DNA of 64,000 nt. Source: Natronobacterium haloterrestre (GTDB lineage: Archaea > Halobacteriota > Halobacteria > Halobacteriales > Natrialbaceae). Positions 24,067 to 31,878 of the stretch are shown one piece after another (position 1 is the stretch's first letter; each line of letters starts with the position of its first letter). Position numbers and translations under genes: made by a program. The notes beneath the pieces are model-generated. The model saw only the letters and a list, made by a program, of their open reading frames with translations. It did no database searches and was not told where the DNA came from. Where the stretch lies: positions 1-64,000 of the forward strand of contig NZ_FOKW01000006.1 in assembly GCF_900112205.1 (NCBI RefSeq). The letters run 5' to 3'.

Positions 24067-24406
24067 CTCTCGTGTTGCGAATCCTCATCCGCTGGATTTG
24101 GAGCATGACCGCGTCGTTCTCTCGAATCGAGAGGTCCAAGTCATTCAAAAAGCGCAACACAAATCCTATGAAGAGGTCGGTGAAGACCTTGGAATTGCTG
24201 AATCAACTGTCGGCACATACTACAGCCGTGCAAATTCGAAACTGGGCGAGCAGGTAACTGTGATAGAAGCGATGCTTGACCAGCAACGCAATGCTCGTCG
24301 TGATGAGAATATCGAAGCAGTTGCGCGATACGCGGTAGAACGACTCCGTGACCGAGGTCTTGATGTCAAATTCGAAATCCAAGAGCAAGAAGACAAGAAC
24401 GGATAG
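24059..24406 (+). CDS. LuxR/sigma-4-type HTH protein, gene 4 of the operon
   Basis: The 115-aa protein has one HTH of the GerE/sigma-70 region 4 type: 'LSNREVQVIQKAQ' then 'YEEVGEDLGIAESTVGTYYSRANSKLGE' (about 20-60). A helical tail follows ('ENIEAVARYAVERLRDRGLDVKFEIQ'). It overlaps gene 3 by 8 bp, and the true start ATG (24,059) lies within gene 3's last codons. It probably regulates the operon or another island gene. Such HTH proteins without a receiver domain are common on haloarchaeal plasmids. Family call by HTH pattern only. Confidence 0.75.
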   Translation: MTDSRVANPHPLDLEHDRVVLSNREVQVIQKAQHKSYEEVGEDLGIAESTVGTYYSRANSKLGEQVTVIEAMLDQQRNARRDENIEAVARYAVERLRDRGLDVKFEIQEQEDKNG

Positions 24407-24454
24407 ACGGATAGTTAAAATTCTACAGCGAGTAAACCGAATTCTACAGTCACT

Positions 24455-24583
24455 GTGGATAAACGCAATTTTGGGAGCGTGAACGAGCCACTGAGCGGCG
24501 ATGCAACGGAGTTGATAGAGAAAGCACAGAAAGAATCCGTTATTGACTATTTTGAACACTTCTCAGATATTCGTCAAAGTTGA
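24455..24583 (+). CDS. Doubtful 42-aa reading frame
   Basis: A GTG-started frame gives 'VDKRNFGSVNEPLSGDATEL' and then an acidic helical tail (IEKAQKESVIDYFEHFSDI). Composition looks protein-like, and it follows the coupled operon by 49 bp. Its end overlaps the convergent gene at 24,540 by about 44 bp. It may be a remnant of a larger gene. Weak support. Confidence 0.25.
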   Translation: MDKRNFGSVNEPLSGDATELIEKAQKESVIDYFEHFSDIRQS

Positions 24584-25103
24584 TGTTGTGCTCGCTGTAT
24601 AACTCTGCTGCTGCTTTGAGGTGGGTCTCTGTCACGTCGGCATGCTCCATTAGGTACTCTTGTCTCTCCTCAATACGACCGATGCGGCCTGTGCCTCTAT
24701 TATTGAAGTGGTTTTGAAGTAGCTCCAGCTCAGACCTCAACTCCCGAATTTCAGATTTGAGACGGTTGTTTTCGACTCGCACCTCCTCCAGTTCCTTCCG
24801 CATTTCATCGCGGTCTACAGACTGTGCAGGAGGGCGTGATAGGCCATCTAAATCAGACAAACCGTCTGGGTTGGTCCTGTAGAGATTAGCGTCAGCGACG
24901 TTCTCACGCTTTTCTGTTTCGCACACTACGAGTCCTGCATCGCGCAGTTTGCGGAGCCGCCTCCGAACCTTGCTGTCCGTCACACCGTCATACGAGGTGA
25001 GAGCAGCACTGATACTGGACGTGGACTCCCAAGTCTCTGACTCGCATAGATAAGAGAGAATCCACTGACTTATCCAATCAACATGTACGCCATTATATTT
25101 CAT
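24540..25103 (-). CDS. Winged-helix plus coiled-coil protein
   Basis: Starting at 25,103, the 187-aa protein begins with a winged-helix domain: 'WISQWILSYLCESETWESTSSISAALTS' and 'SKVRRRLRKLRDAGLVVCE' (about 10-65). A coiled coil covers about 95-125 ('EMRKELEEVRVENNRLKSEI…'). The layout, DNA-binding head plus dimerising coil, is typical of plasmid-borne haloarchaeal regulators and partition-type proteins. An upstream in-frame start at 25,256 would add 51 residues without the usual composition, so I prefer the shorter form. No operon partner. Target unknown. Confidence 0.7.
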   Translation of the reverse strand: MKYNGVHVDWISQWILSYLCESETWESTSSISAALTSYDGVTDSKVRRRLRKLRDAGLVVCETEKRENVADANLYRTNPDGLSDLDGLSRPPAQSVDRDEMRKELEEVRVENNRLKSEIRELRSELELLQNHFNNRGTGRIGRIEERQEYLMEHADVTETHLKAAAELYSEHNINFDEYLRSVQNSQ

Positions 25104-25256
25104 ACATTCTGAACGAATCAGATAAGCCCTAAATGGTTTACTCAGGTAATGCACGGCAGACGACGACCGCAACGCGCTTATACTGTCTTTACAGTAGAAC
25201 AGGGGGGAGTTCAACCACTGAAAGCATTGACCCACTTCACGTGAATTGAACCTCAC

Positions 25257-25388
25257 TCACCAACGAGAGAGCGCACCATAGCTGCAGTCAAACGTAATTC
25301 CACACTCAGGACAGTCTCTTTCAACTTTCGATGGCTCGTAGACATCCTGATGGAAGGTTGAGATGATGGGGGCAAGTGATGCTGAGGT
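25257..25388 (-). pseudogene. Remnant of a small zinc-finger gene
   Basis: The frame reads '…STFHQDVYEPSKVERDCPEC' then 'GITFDCSYGALSRW' and a stop. CPEC plus FDC is a zinc-knuckle pattern, yet no ATG, GTG or TTG start is present between the upstream stop and the conserved part. It is probably a decayed or start-lost member of the island's zinc-finger group. Confidence 0.4.
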
Positions 25389-26261
25389 TTAAATACGCTA
25401 CCGAAGCCAACAGCGGTGATGACTCGCTATCGGCTTGGAGACCGTGTTCGTATCGACATCACCTCCTTGGCGACAATACTGCCAAGAGGGAAGAATAGAT
25501 TTCATTAGCTCATCTCTCAGCCATCAGAATGCTCTTTGAATAGCTTCGAATTTCCCAGAGAAAACACACTTGGCGGCTCGTCCGCACGCTTTTCGAGTTG
25601 TTTATTCGTCTGTATCTCGCTGATTGTATCGTATCGGTCTACGGTGGGGGAACGGTGCTAGAGTTCCGAAATTTTTCTTTTTGGAACACAGCGGGATAAG
25701 GAGTATAGACAGGGAGTAAATCGAAAAGCCATTTTGGAGGTAGAGGTGTTTAAACAGTGGAATAGGACAGTGTAGGTAATACGATTGGGGGGAGGTAGAA
25801 ATCCTTCAAAACACTAATTGTATCGATAGGGTACAATAGGACTGCCCTGCATCGTGCTAATTGTATAGCTGACTATACAGTTAGCACTCGCTAACTGTCG
25901 GAAGAACATCGTGTTCTGGAGAAGTAGGGGTGAAATTAGTGGAAAAGAAGTAGCGTCAATTGTGTGGTTAGAAGTACAGTTAGTGCAAAACCTTTCCATC
26001 ACCAGTAGGACCCCGCCGTTGAAAACTAAACAAAACCCACCGTTGAAACTCTCTACACCTAGGTTAGATTTTCACTCTGTCCCTGCCCTACACTCCTTGA
26101 CCCGTCATGTACAGAAAAGAAAAGATTTCTCGACCCTGTTTCACTCCGTGATTCCCCCGTTCGTGACTCCCTCTTCCTGTTGCCACCTTGGAATCAATTG
26201 TGTGAGTTACATACAATAAATCCTGGCCTATTTAACCATCTTGCCCTAAGTATTAATCATA
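25389..26261. other. Long region without a gene
   Basis: No protein gene is supported in about 870 bases. It holds a short dyad (CTTGGC…GCCAAG near 25,470-25,490), T-rich tracts near 25,670, the iteron-like cluster at 25,812-25,986 and, near 26,230, a TATA-like TATTTAA ahead of the next gene. The combination suits a replication or partition region, but this is inference. Confidence 0.5.
25812..25986. repeat. Iteron-like cluster, motif TACARTTAGYRC
   Basis: The motif occurs as CACTAATTGTA (25812-25822, minus), GTGCTAATTGTATAG (25854-25868, minus), CTATACAGTTAGCAC (25873-25887, plus), GCTAACTGT (25890-25898, minus) and TACAGTTAGTGC (25975-25986, plus). The second and third form a dyad with 14 of 15 arm positions matching around CTGA. 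A partial copy (GTACAATAG) lies at 25831. Such clusters bind Rep or partition proteins or repressors. Confidence 0.6.
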
Positions 26262-27416
26262 ATGTCTAAGAACAAATCTGGGGACAATGAATCAGGGGCA
26301 CAGCACATTAATGAGAGCGACTACCCGTCTCACACAATTCTACACGGCACAAATAGCGACAGTAAGCGCGTTACCATGCACAAATGGGCACATGAGGCGG
26401 TGTCCTACGTAGCTTCCGTTCGAAATCGGAAACTCACACAAGGTGTTTTGGCGTATGAATGTCTGCTGTTTTCCTATGATGAGTTAACTGATAGGCTGGA
26501 CTCTGTAGAGTCCAGGTTAAACGAGTCTGCACCTGAAAAGCTTGATTTCGAGGCGTTAGATGAATTGAAGGTTCGAACAGAAGATGAGGCAGAAGAAGAT
26601 ATACGTAGAGGCGTTGAGAACCCTGAAAAGAAGCGTACGCAGGTGAAGGTCTGGCTGCCGCGCCAGGTTATGCAAACGGCACCGTGGCAGCGTGGTTGGG
26701 GTACTCGCCTCGAAGATGCTGTTCGGTCAGTGTACGCGTCGGCATTTTCAGACCGTATGGACCGTATCGAGTGCAAACGGCAGCTAATAGACTATGTGGA
26801 AAACGGTAGGAAACCCACTCATCCCATAGCTGTTGATGTTGTATCTGAGGATATGGGAGCGTACATAGATAGCCCTGAGATTCTCACGGAAGTTATTATA
26901 ACTGACCCTGATGATTACTTCGCTATCTCGGACGATTTGACCCGCGTAAATGAACAAAAAGAGAAGATGTATGAACTATACGAGAACATGCCAACATTAA
27001 ATAAAGGTAATTTTGTGGCTCTACTACAGAAGGCACACGGACACGATTCAGACTACGCAAAAGACCGCGTAGAAAAGTGGTGTGAAGAGTACGAGATTTT
27101 CGACTACGCTCCGATTGATGAAAAGACCGTAACACAGGACAATTTTGCTGAGTTAGCGGATGAGTTGATAGATACAGAGAGGAACGAGGCGGACCTAGTG
27201 AATCAGCTATTTGCCACAGCTGAAGAGGAAGGTGAAGACACCATGTCCTTAGAGGATGTAGCCGAAGTGCTGGAAGAAGGAGGTCTCATTAGAACCGCTA
27301 CTCACAAGACCGCTGGTAAGAAGCTGCAAGAATACGATGAAAGGTACGGTATGACGAGTTTCAGGTATGTTGATAAGGGTGCGGTATACCTCTCGACCTA
27401 TGCACCTTCGGCGTAA
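26262..27416 (+). CDS. Unknown 384-aa protein next to the iteron-like cluster
   Basis: An acidic soluble protein I do not recognise. The middle has a basic-aromatic segment 'KKRTQVKVWLPRQVMQTAPWQRGWG' (about 125-150), and the rest is helical and charged. Residues 275-320 ('KDRVEKWCEEYEIFDYAPID…') and the C-terminal region ('VAEVLEEGGLIRTATHKTAGKKLQEY') read like winged-helix DNA-binding parts. TATTTAA about 30 nt upstream of the ATG supports the start. Its position after a repeat cluster suggests a replication-initiation or partition protein, but no Rep motif (HUH, primase, AAA+) is visible. I leave the function open. Confidence 0.6.
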   Translation: MSKNKSGDNESGAQHINESDYPSHTILHGTNSDSKRVTMHKWAHEAVSYVASVRNRKLTQGVLAYECLLFSYDELTDRLDSVESRLNESAPEKLDFEALDELKVRTEDEAEEDIRRGVENPEKKRTQVKVWLPRQVMQTAPWQRGWGTRLEDAVRSVYASAFSDRMDRIECKRQLIDYVENGRKPTHPIAVDVVSEDMGAYIDSPEILTEVIITDPDDYFAISDDLTRVNEQKEKMYELYENMPTLNKGNFVALLQKAHGHDSDYAKDRVEKWCEEYEIFDYAPIDEKTVTQDNFAELADELIDTERNEADLVNQLFATAEEEGEDTMSLEDVAEVLEEGGLIRTATHKTAGKKLQEYDERYGMTSFRYVDKGAVYLSTYAPSA

Positions 27417-27467
27417 CCCTTCGTGGTGCTGTACTGGTTATCAAGCCAACATGGTTCATTTTCAGTT

Positions 27468-27707
27468 CTAGTTGATTCCGATGAGCAGGTCGAGTACGAG
27501 GAGCAACAGAGTCCAAACTACGAGAATTGGAATCCATAGAATCGAGATACCAGAACCGACCGCTCCAGCGAATACGCCCGTCCAGAAACCGATGTAGTGC
27601 CAAGTCACAATGAAAAATAATACGAAAGGTGTTGTGACGAGAAAGACCAATGCAAATAGCTCAGTCCCGTTTGCATGCCAGATGTGGCTCAAGCCGATGA
27701 TGCTCAT
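27468..27707 (-). CDS. Small membrane protein, 79 aa
   Basis: Two long hydrophobic segments cover most of the protein: about 17-40 (LFALVFLVTTPFVLFFIVTW) and 44-77 (GVFAGAVGSGISILWIPILVV and the following Leu-rich run). The N-terminus is short and polar. It is monocistronic, convergent with the 384-aa gene and 60 bp after the neighbouring 80-aa gene on the same strand. No family is recognised. Small two-TM proteins are common near integrase modules, but no role can be inferred. Confidence 0.6.
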   Translation of the reverse strand: MSIIGLSHIWHANGTELFALVFLVTTPFVLFFIVTWHYIGFWTGVFAGAVGSGISILWIPILVVWTLLLLVLDLLIGIN

Positions 27708-27767
27708 ATAGTATAATTGATGCAGAGCTATTGCAGTTGCAATGAGTTGAACGGCAGCGTTAGGAGG

Positions 27768-28010
27768 TTAGTCATCGTCCCAATCTCCTTGCTTGGCGTG
27801 TTGGAGGTCCCGTTCGAGACGTTCAATCCGTTGCTCTAGAGTTTGTGGGTCGATGTCCGTCAGATGCTGATATTCGGCTGGAATTTGCTCCGTCTGCGCT
27901 TCGAGCATCTTAGAGCCGAAAAAGCCGTTTTGCTGTGCCTCAGCGATGACTGCTGCTTCCTTCGCCCATTTCAACTCCTCCTTCAATTGCTCCGCATCGT
28001 GTTGCCTCAT
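27768..28010 (-). CDS. Acidic helical 80-aa protein
   Basis: The protein is almost wholly helical: 'AEQLKEELKWAKEAAVIAEA' at the N-terminus and 'LEQRIERLERDLQHAKQG' at the C-terminus, each with heptad spacing, joined by a turn around 'IPAEYQHLTDIDP'. It looks like a small antiparallel coiled-coil. It lies between the small membrane gene and the integrase, all on the same strand. No family is recognised; it may be a structural or adaptor protein. Confidence 0.55.
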   Translation of the reverse strand: MRQHDAEQLKEELKWAKEAAVIAEAQQNGFFGSKMLEAQTEQIPAEYQHLTDIDPQTLEQRIERLERDLQHAKQGDWDDD

Positions 28011-28086
28011 AGAACATCACGACAAGACAGAGAAGGAATCAGAATGTCATTCTTACGGTCTCATCTTCTAATAAAGGGAGAGTGGG

Positions 28087-29061
28087 CTACCCAATAACAT
28101 CTCTATAGCTCTCTCGTATGCTTTTTTCCTTGAAAGACAAATAGGCTTCTTCTGTAGTCTCTAAATCAGCGTGTCCGAGCATCTGGCGCAAAAATTCGAC
28201 ATTCCCTCCATCACTAATATATTTTATAGCAAAATTAGAACGGAAGTGCTGCGCAACGTATCTATAGCGCGGGTCTCCCTTTGCATCTGTGAACATAATT
28301 TCTTGAACGCCTGCATCTCTTGCCGTCTGTCGTACAATCCTATTCAGCCAGTTAGGGTGGATTTGCTCACTTCTGAGGCTTACCAACAAATACGGCGACT
28401 CTGAAGCGGGTTTGTAGCGTTTCCTGCCTACGTTCAGGTATTCTGTGAGTAGAGAATCTGTCCTGTTAGTATAATATACGGTCTTCTCTGCACCATCTCT
28501 CTTGGCAATTTGTATATTCTCTATTTTCCGATGTTCTCGACCTTCCTCTATTTGTTTCACGGTCACGCTACACAATTCGGACGCTCTAAGTCCTGTATCT
28601 CTCAATAATTGTATTATTAGTTTATCACGTATAGAGTCAGCTTCCCTTACCATCTGGTCTATTTTGTCAGAATCTAGCTCAATGACGCTCTCTCCTTGTT
28701 CTTCGACCTTCTTAGGGTTCGACGTACTCCATTCATCAGGCTTTATTTCGTCATCATATTCTTTTTCAGCTTCATCTACTGGATTATCTACGATAATCCT
28801 TTCAATTTCTAATGCTCTAAAATAAGCTCCTAAGTGCCTATACATGTTATATGTAGTAACTTTTGTGTAGGTGTTTTTCAGCTTGTTCAAGTATGAAAGA
28901 ATATCAAGTGCTTCAACATTTTCAGGCTCTAAATCTCGCTCCTTCAAAAATACTGCAAAGTGCTTTAGAGTGCTTCTTGCTTGCTTTAACGCATCTTCTG
29001 TATCCATATCACTTGCTATATGGTCTTTGCAACGCTCCCAGTATGGTACGGTCTCTGTCAT
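28087..29061 (-). CDS. Tyrosine recombinase/integrase (XerC/D-like)
   Basis: The 324-aa protein has an N-terminal SAM-like DNA-binding region (1-110) and a C-terminal catalytic domain. Visible residues are Arg159 in 'RDTGLRASEL', Arg274 in 'AQHFRSNFAI', His297 in 'LGHADL' and nucleophile Tyr307 in 'EEAYLSF'. In the HxxR box the usual His position is Gln271 (Q-H-F-R), a minor oddity. Such enzymes integrate and excise mobile elements at att sites. Its gene starts 2 bp after the stop of the RHH-like gene, so they share a promoter at 29,440. Being about 0.4 kb from the GC boundary, it is the likely integrase of this island. Confidence 0.92.
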   Translation of the reverse strand: MTETVPYWERCKDHIASDMDTEDALKQARSTLKHFAVFLKERDLEPENVEALDILSYLNKLKNTYTKVTTYNMYRHLGAYFRALEIERIIVDNPVDEAEKEYDDEIKPDEWSTSNPKKVEEQGESVIELDSDKIDQMVREADSIRDKLIIQLLRDTGLRASELCSVTVKQIEEGREHRKIENIQIAKRDGAEKTVYYTNRTDSLLTEYLNVGRKRYKPASESPYLLVSLRSEQIHPNWLNRIVRQTARDAGVQEIMFTDAKGDPRYRYVAQHFRSNFAIKYISDGGNVEFLRQMLGHADLETTEEAYLSFKEKSIRESYRDVIG

Positions 29062-29063
29062 TG

Positions 29064-29417
29064 TTATTCTGCCAAAGATATTCCATCTACAGCTTCATTC
29101 TGAACTAATGCATCATACAGAAGTTTTCTTACCGTGGCGTCTACAGAATCGCTTAGCTCGGCTTCTGTAAGCTGTTCTTCGTGTGCTTGTTCTACAGCTC
29201 CAGAAATACCATTTATATCTCTCTGCATGCTTTCTAAGAGCCGTACCACTTCGTCTATGTCGTTCAGGTCTCTGTCTGCTTGGGATTCGTTTATGTAGTC
29301 GTTCACTGCGGTTCTGATTAGGTCCGATTTGGTATTGTGTGGCGTTTTCTCTTCATCTACCCACTCAGTCCATTCCGAGAATTGCTCATCTGAAAGCTCC
29401 ACATTCACTTGTGGCAT
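29064..29417 (-). CDS. Ribbon-helix-helix-like partner of the integrase
   Basis: The 117-aa protein starts 'MPQVNVELSDEQFSEWTEWV', a strand followed by helices, and has 'TKSDLIRTAVNDYI', matching the ribbon-helix-helix layout. A Leu/Glu-rich helical tail follows (about 60-117). RHH proteins are small dimeric DNA-binding regulators, including antitoxins and excision factors. The ATG at 29,417 is chosen over the GTG six bases upstream. TTTATATA at 29,440-29,447 lies 23-30 nt before it, giving a leaderless transcript. As first gene before the integrase it may control integrase expression or act as a directionality factor. Confidence 0.75.
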   Translation of the reverse strand: MPQVNVELSDEQFSEWTEWVDEEKTPHNTKSDLIRTAVNDYINESQADRDLNDIDEVVRLLESMQRDINGISGAVEQAHEEQLTEAELSDSVDATVRKLLYDALVQNEAVDGISLAE

Positions 29418-29482
29418 ACTCACCCATTCACAACGACGCTATATAAACTATTACAGATAATATCTGTACTTAGTTTCATACT

Positions 29483-29751
29483 GTGCCGTCAACTACTACG
29501 AGGAGAACGTCCACTCCCACGAGTGGCAGGAGTCGATCGACGTCGAGATGACCCGCTGGGACCGCGAGGAGTACCGCCGGGCGTTCCGGGAGGCCGGCCT
29601 CCGCGTGGCCGAGCAGGACAACATCCCGGACCGGGAGACGACGATCCCGGACGCGTCCGAGTTCCCGACCGAAGACTGGGACACTCGCGAGGACATGGTC
29701 GAACGCTACCGCGAGTACGGGACGCTGCTGACGGTCGGCGTCGCCCCCTGA
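29483..29751 (+). pseudogene. 3' fragment of a SAM-dependent methyltransferase gene
   Basis: From 29,483 the frame encodes 'NYYEENVHSHEWQESIDVEM' and 'REEYRRAFREAGLRVAEQDN', ending at TGA with 'YGTLLTVGVAP'. This is the C-terminal end of a haloarchaeal class I methyltransferase. Everything upstream, including the SAM-binding motifs, is missing, and the frame meets the AT-rich island near 29,480 and a stop at 29,444-29,446. GC content jumps sharply at this point. It is probably the chromosomal target cut by island integration; the 5' part would be beyond the left end of the window if the island inserted cleanly. Confidence 0.75.
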
Positions 29752-29793
29752 TTTCGACTGGAGACCCGTCGGGCCGACTCGGGTGAGTGCCGA

Positions 29794-30168
29794 TCAGCCC
29801 GTGGATTCGGGCGCGTCGGACTGCTCGTCGCTTTCCGCCCGTCCGTCGTCCGATGGCTCCCGCTGTCCCCAGAAGCCCTCGCCTTTCCTCACCTCGAGGT
29901 CGCCGAGTACCTCGGTCTGGCAGGCCAGTCGCAACCCCTCGCGGCCGCGCAGCGGCGGCACCGAGAGCCGCCGTCTTTCGGCCGCCGTCGGTTCGCTCAC
30001 GTCACCCTCGAGTCGAACGGCGCAGGTGCCACAGGTCGCGTGACCGCCGCAATTGAGGGTGTCGGCCATCCCGTTGTGCGGCGACAGTCCCGTTTCAAGG
30101 AGCACGTCCCGGAGGTTCGCACCGCGTTCGCACTCGATCCGTTCGCCCCGGTAGTACACGGTCGGCAT
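29794..30168 (-). CDS. 2Fe-2S plant-type ferredoxin
   Basis: The 124-aa protein has the ferredoxin cysteine set Cys40, Cys46, Cys49 (in 'CGGHATCGTC') and Cys83 in 'LACQTEV', matching plant-type [2Fe-2S] ferredoxins. These are soluble electron carriers in the cytoplasm. The C-terminal 25 residues are acidic and Ser/Asp-rich, typical of haloarchaeal adaptation. It is a single gene, 54 bp from the DUF1684 gene on the same strand. Partner enzyme not evident. It is a short, divergent form compared with the main haloarchaeal ferredoxin. Confidence 0.88.
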   Translation of the reverse strand: MPTVYYRGERIECERGANLRDVLLETGLSPHNGMADTLNCGGHATCGTCAVRLEGDVSEPTAAERRRLSVPPLRGREGLRLACQTEVLGDLEVRKGEGFWGQREPSDDGRAESDEQSDAPESTG

Positions 30169-30222
30169 GAAGTGGCATACGGTACCGAACTACAAAGAGC
30201 CGCGGGGCCGCCGTCGACGGCG

Positions 30223-30831
30223 CTACTCGAAGCGTTCGCCGGCCGGAATCGCGGCCTCGAGCCAGTTCTCCTCGGGCGGGAGCGGGCAGTCGAACGTCTC
30301 GCTGTAGGCACAGAAGGGCGTGTACGCGAGGTTGAAGTCGACGACGAGTTCGTCCCCATCTGTGAGTTCCCGGTCGGGTGCCAGTTCCATGTAGCGGCCG
30401 CCCTGGTAGGTCTGCTGGCCGGTCGTCTTGTCCCGGAAGGGGATGAAAAGCGGCTCCTCCGCCCGATTCCCCTGGGGGCGTTCCTGCTGGTAGGCGGCCA
30501 GCTCCAGGGTAGCGTCCTCGAGGTCCTCGTCCGTGCGCTCGAGGTCGACGGAGAGGGTCACCGTCCACAGATAGCGCATCTCCCGGCCCGCGGTGGTGTC
30601 CATCAGGACGACTTCGGGGTCGTCGTGGACCGTCGCGGTCGCGGTTACGCGGTACTCCGGATCGGGGTCGAAGTAGTCCAGTCCGTCGAACCCGTCCCGT
30701 TCCTCGGGCGGGATCGGCGACTGCGGGTGCTCGGCGAAGAACTCGTTTTTCTCGGCGCGTTTGGCCTCGAGTTCGTCGCGCCACTGGTCGACGTCGAAGT
30801 CGGCGTCGGCGTCGGCGTCCGTCTCGCTCAT
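30223..30831 (-). CDS. DUF1684 family protein
   Basis: The 202-aa protein fits DUF1684: 'KNEFFAEHPQSPIPPEERDGF' at the N-terminus, 'FIPFRDKTTGQQTYQGGRYM' in the middle and 'DFNLAYTPFCAYSETFDCPL' with 'PEENWLEAAIPAGER' at the end. The family is conserved in bacteria and archaea, is beta-rich and has no firm biochemical role. The N-terminal dozen residues are Asp/Ala repeats, a halophile feature. It is soluble with no signal peptide. It lies upstream of the ferredoxin gene on the same strand, possibly cotranscribed. Family call is secure; function unknown. Confidence 0.88.
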   Translation of the reverse strand: MSETDADADADFDVDQWRDELEAKRAEKNEFFAEHPQSPIPPEERDGFDGLDYFDPDPEYRVTATATVHDDPEVVLMDTTAGREMRYLWTVTLSVDLERTDEDLEDATLELAAYQQERPQGNRAEEPLFIPFRDKTTGQQTYQGGRYMELAPDRELTDGDELVVDFNLAYTPFCAYSETFDCPLPPEENWLEAAIPAGERFE

Positions 30832-30941
30832 ACCTCCGATTGTGACCCCACACTCGAGTGCGTTGCGTTCGCGGCGCCGCGCTGTTCACTCGCTGAGAGC
30901 GGGGCGAACCCACTTCCCCGCGCCGGCGCAAGGGGTAGACG

Positions 30942-31571
30942 ATGTGGCCCTGGGAACACGCGCTCGTGGGGTATCTCGCCTACTCGCTGTGCTGTCACGC
31001 CTTCCACCGCGAGTCCCCGGGCGGCCTCGAGGCGTTCGCGGTCGTCGTCGCCTCCGTCCTGCCCGACCTGATCGACAAGCCGCTGGCCTGGGAGTTCGGC
31101 GTCTTCGAGAGCGGGTATGCGCTGGGCCACTCGATCTTCGTCGCGGTCCCGCTGGCGATCGTCGTCGGCTCGCTCGCGCGGGCCTGGGGTCGATCCCGCG
31201 CGGGGCTCGCGTTCGGCCTCGGCTACCTGTTGCACCTGCCCGCCGACGTCGTCGACGGCTACGTCAGGGGCGGCTACCTCGAGTTCGGCATCGTCCTCTG
31301 GCCGGTCGCGCCCGTCGAGACGCCTCCCACGGCCGCTCCGGCGGGCTTTCTCAGCGAGTTCTCCCGGCTGTTCGCCGGCTACCGGGAGCAGTTGCTCGCC
31401 GGTGAACTCTCGACGTACCTGTGGTTGCAGTTCGGGATCGTCGTCCTGACGGCGCTACTGTGGCTCTACGACGGCGCACCGGTCGCCCGCGAGTGTCTGG
31501 CCGGTGGGAAACGGACGCTGGTTTCGCTGGGATCGTCCATCCGTGGGCTACGGGAACGGCGAGAACGGTGA
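30942..31571 (+). CDS. Membrane-bound metal-dependent hydrolase-like protein (YdjM type)
   Basis: The 209-aa membrane protein starts 'WPWEHALVGYLAY' with 'VLPDLIDKP', 'YALGHSIF' and 'GYLLHLPADVVDG', placing His and Asp residues on hydrophobic helices as in YdjM/DUF457 proteins. About four to five TM helices cover 5-25, 35-52, 58-80, 90-110 and 155-175. The family is annotated as metal-dependent hydrolases by motif; a biochemical substrate is not established. It stands alone, divergent from the DUF1684 gene with 110 bp between. A typical haloarchaeal core gene. Confidence 0.8.
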   Translation: MWPWEHALVGYLAYSLCCHAFHRESPGGLEAFAVVVASVLPDLIDKPLAWEFGVFESGYALGHSIFVAVPLAIVVGSLARAWGRSRAGLAFGLGYLLHLPADVVDGYVRGGYLEFGIVLWPVAPVETPPTAAPAGFLSEFSRLFAGYREQLLAGELSTYLWLQFGIVVLTALLWLYDGAPVARECLAGGKRTLVSLGSSIRGLRERRER

Positions 31572-31605
31572 GGAGTTGCGCCGACGAACGTGGTGTCGAC
31601 CTCGC

Positions 31606-31878
31606 TCAGCCGTCCGGTTCGCCCGCGATCGTCACGACGCCGTTGCGGACGGAGACGTCGGTCGCCGACGGCGGAAGATCGAACTCGCACTCGAGTCCCT
31701 GATCGTCCGCGACGACGATGACTCGCGAGTCGACCACGTCGACGGAAAGCTCGTCGCCGGTGGCCCTGTCCCGGCCGAAGTCGACCGCGATGAGGCTCTC
31801 GTCTGTATCGTCGTACTCGAAACTCCGAACGAGCGCGTCGTCACCCTCGGCGTTTCGGAGCGGTTCTGGTACGTTCAC
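31606..31878 (-). CDS. Small Hsp20/DUF7127-like protein
   Basis: The protein has alternating strands 'LIAVDFGRD', 'LSVDVVDSRVIVVAD' and 'LECEFDLPPSATDVSV' followed by 'RNGVVTIAG', the layout of haloarchaeal DUF7127 proteins, which share the alpha-crystallin (Hsp20) core. 'DLPP…V…NGVVTI' matches the ending of small heat-shock proteins. I chose the GTG at 31,878 ('VNVPEPLRNAEGDDALVR'); starts at 31,935 and 31,980 are also in frame, and an ATAAA at 31,960-31,964 could favour 31,935. It is a probable chaperone-like protein; role inferred from fold. Convergent with the upstream hydrolase gene. Confidence 0.65.
   Translation of the reverse strand: MNVPEPLRNAEGDDALVRSFEYDDTDESLIAVDFGRDRATGDELSVDVVDSRVIVVADDQGLECEFDLPPSATDVSVRNGVVTIAGEPDG

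Noticed and set aside
1-29480. Provirus
   Set aside because: No capsid, terminase, portal or spike genes are recognisable; integrase, resolvase, regulators and defence-like genes fit a plasmid-like or genomic island better.
29548-29751. Complete 67-aa gene at the island boundary
   Set aside because: The frame continues upstream with conserved methyltransferase sequence (NYYEENVHSHEW), so the ATG is internal to a truncated gene.
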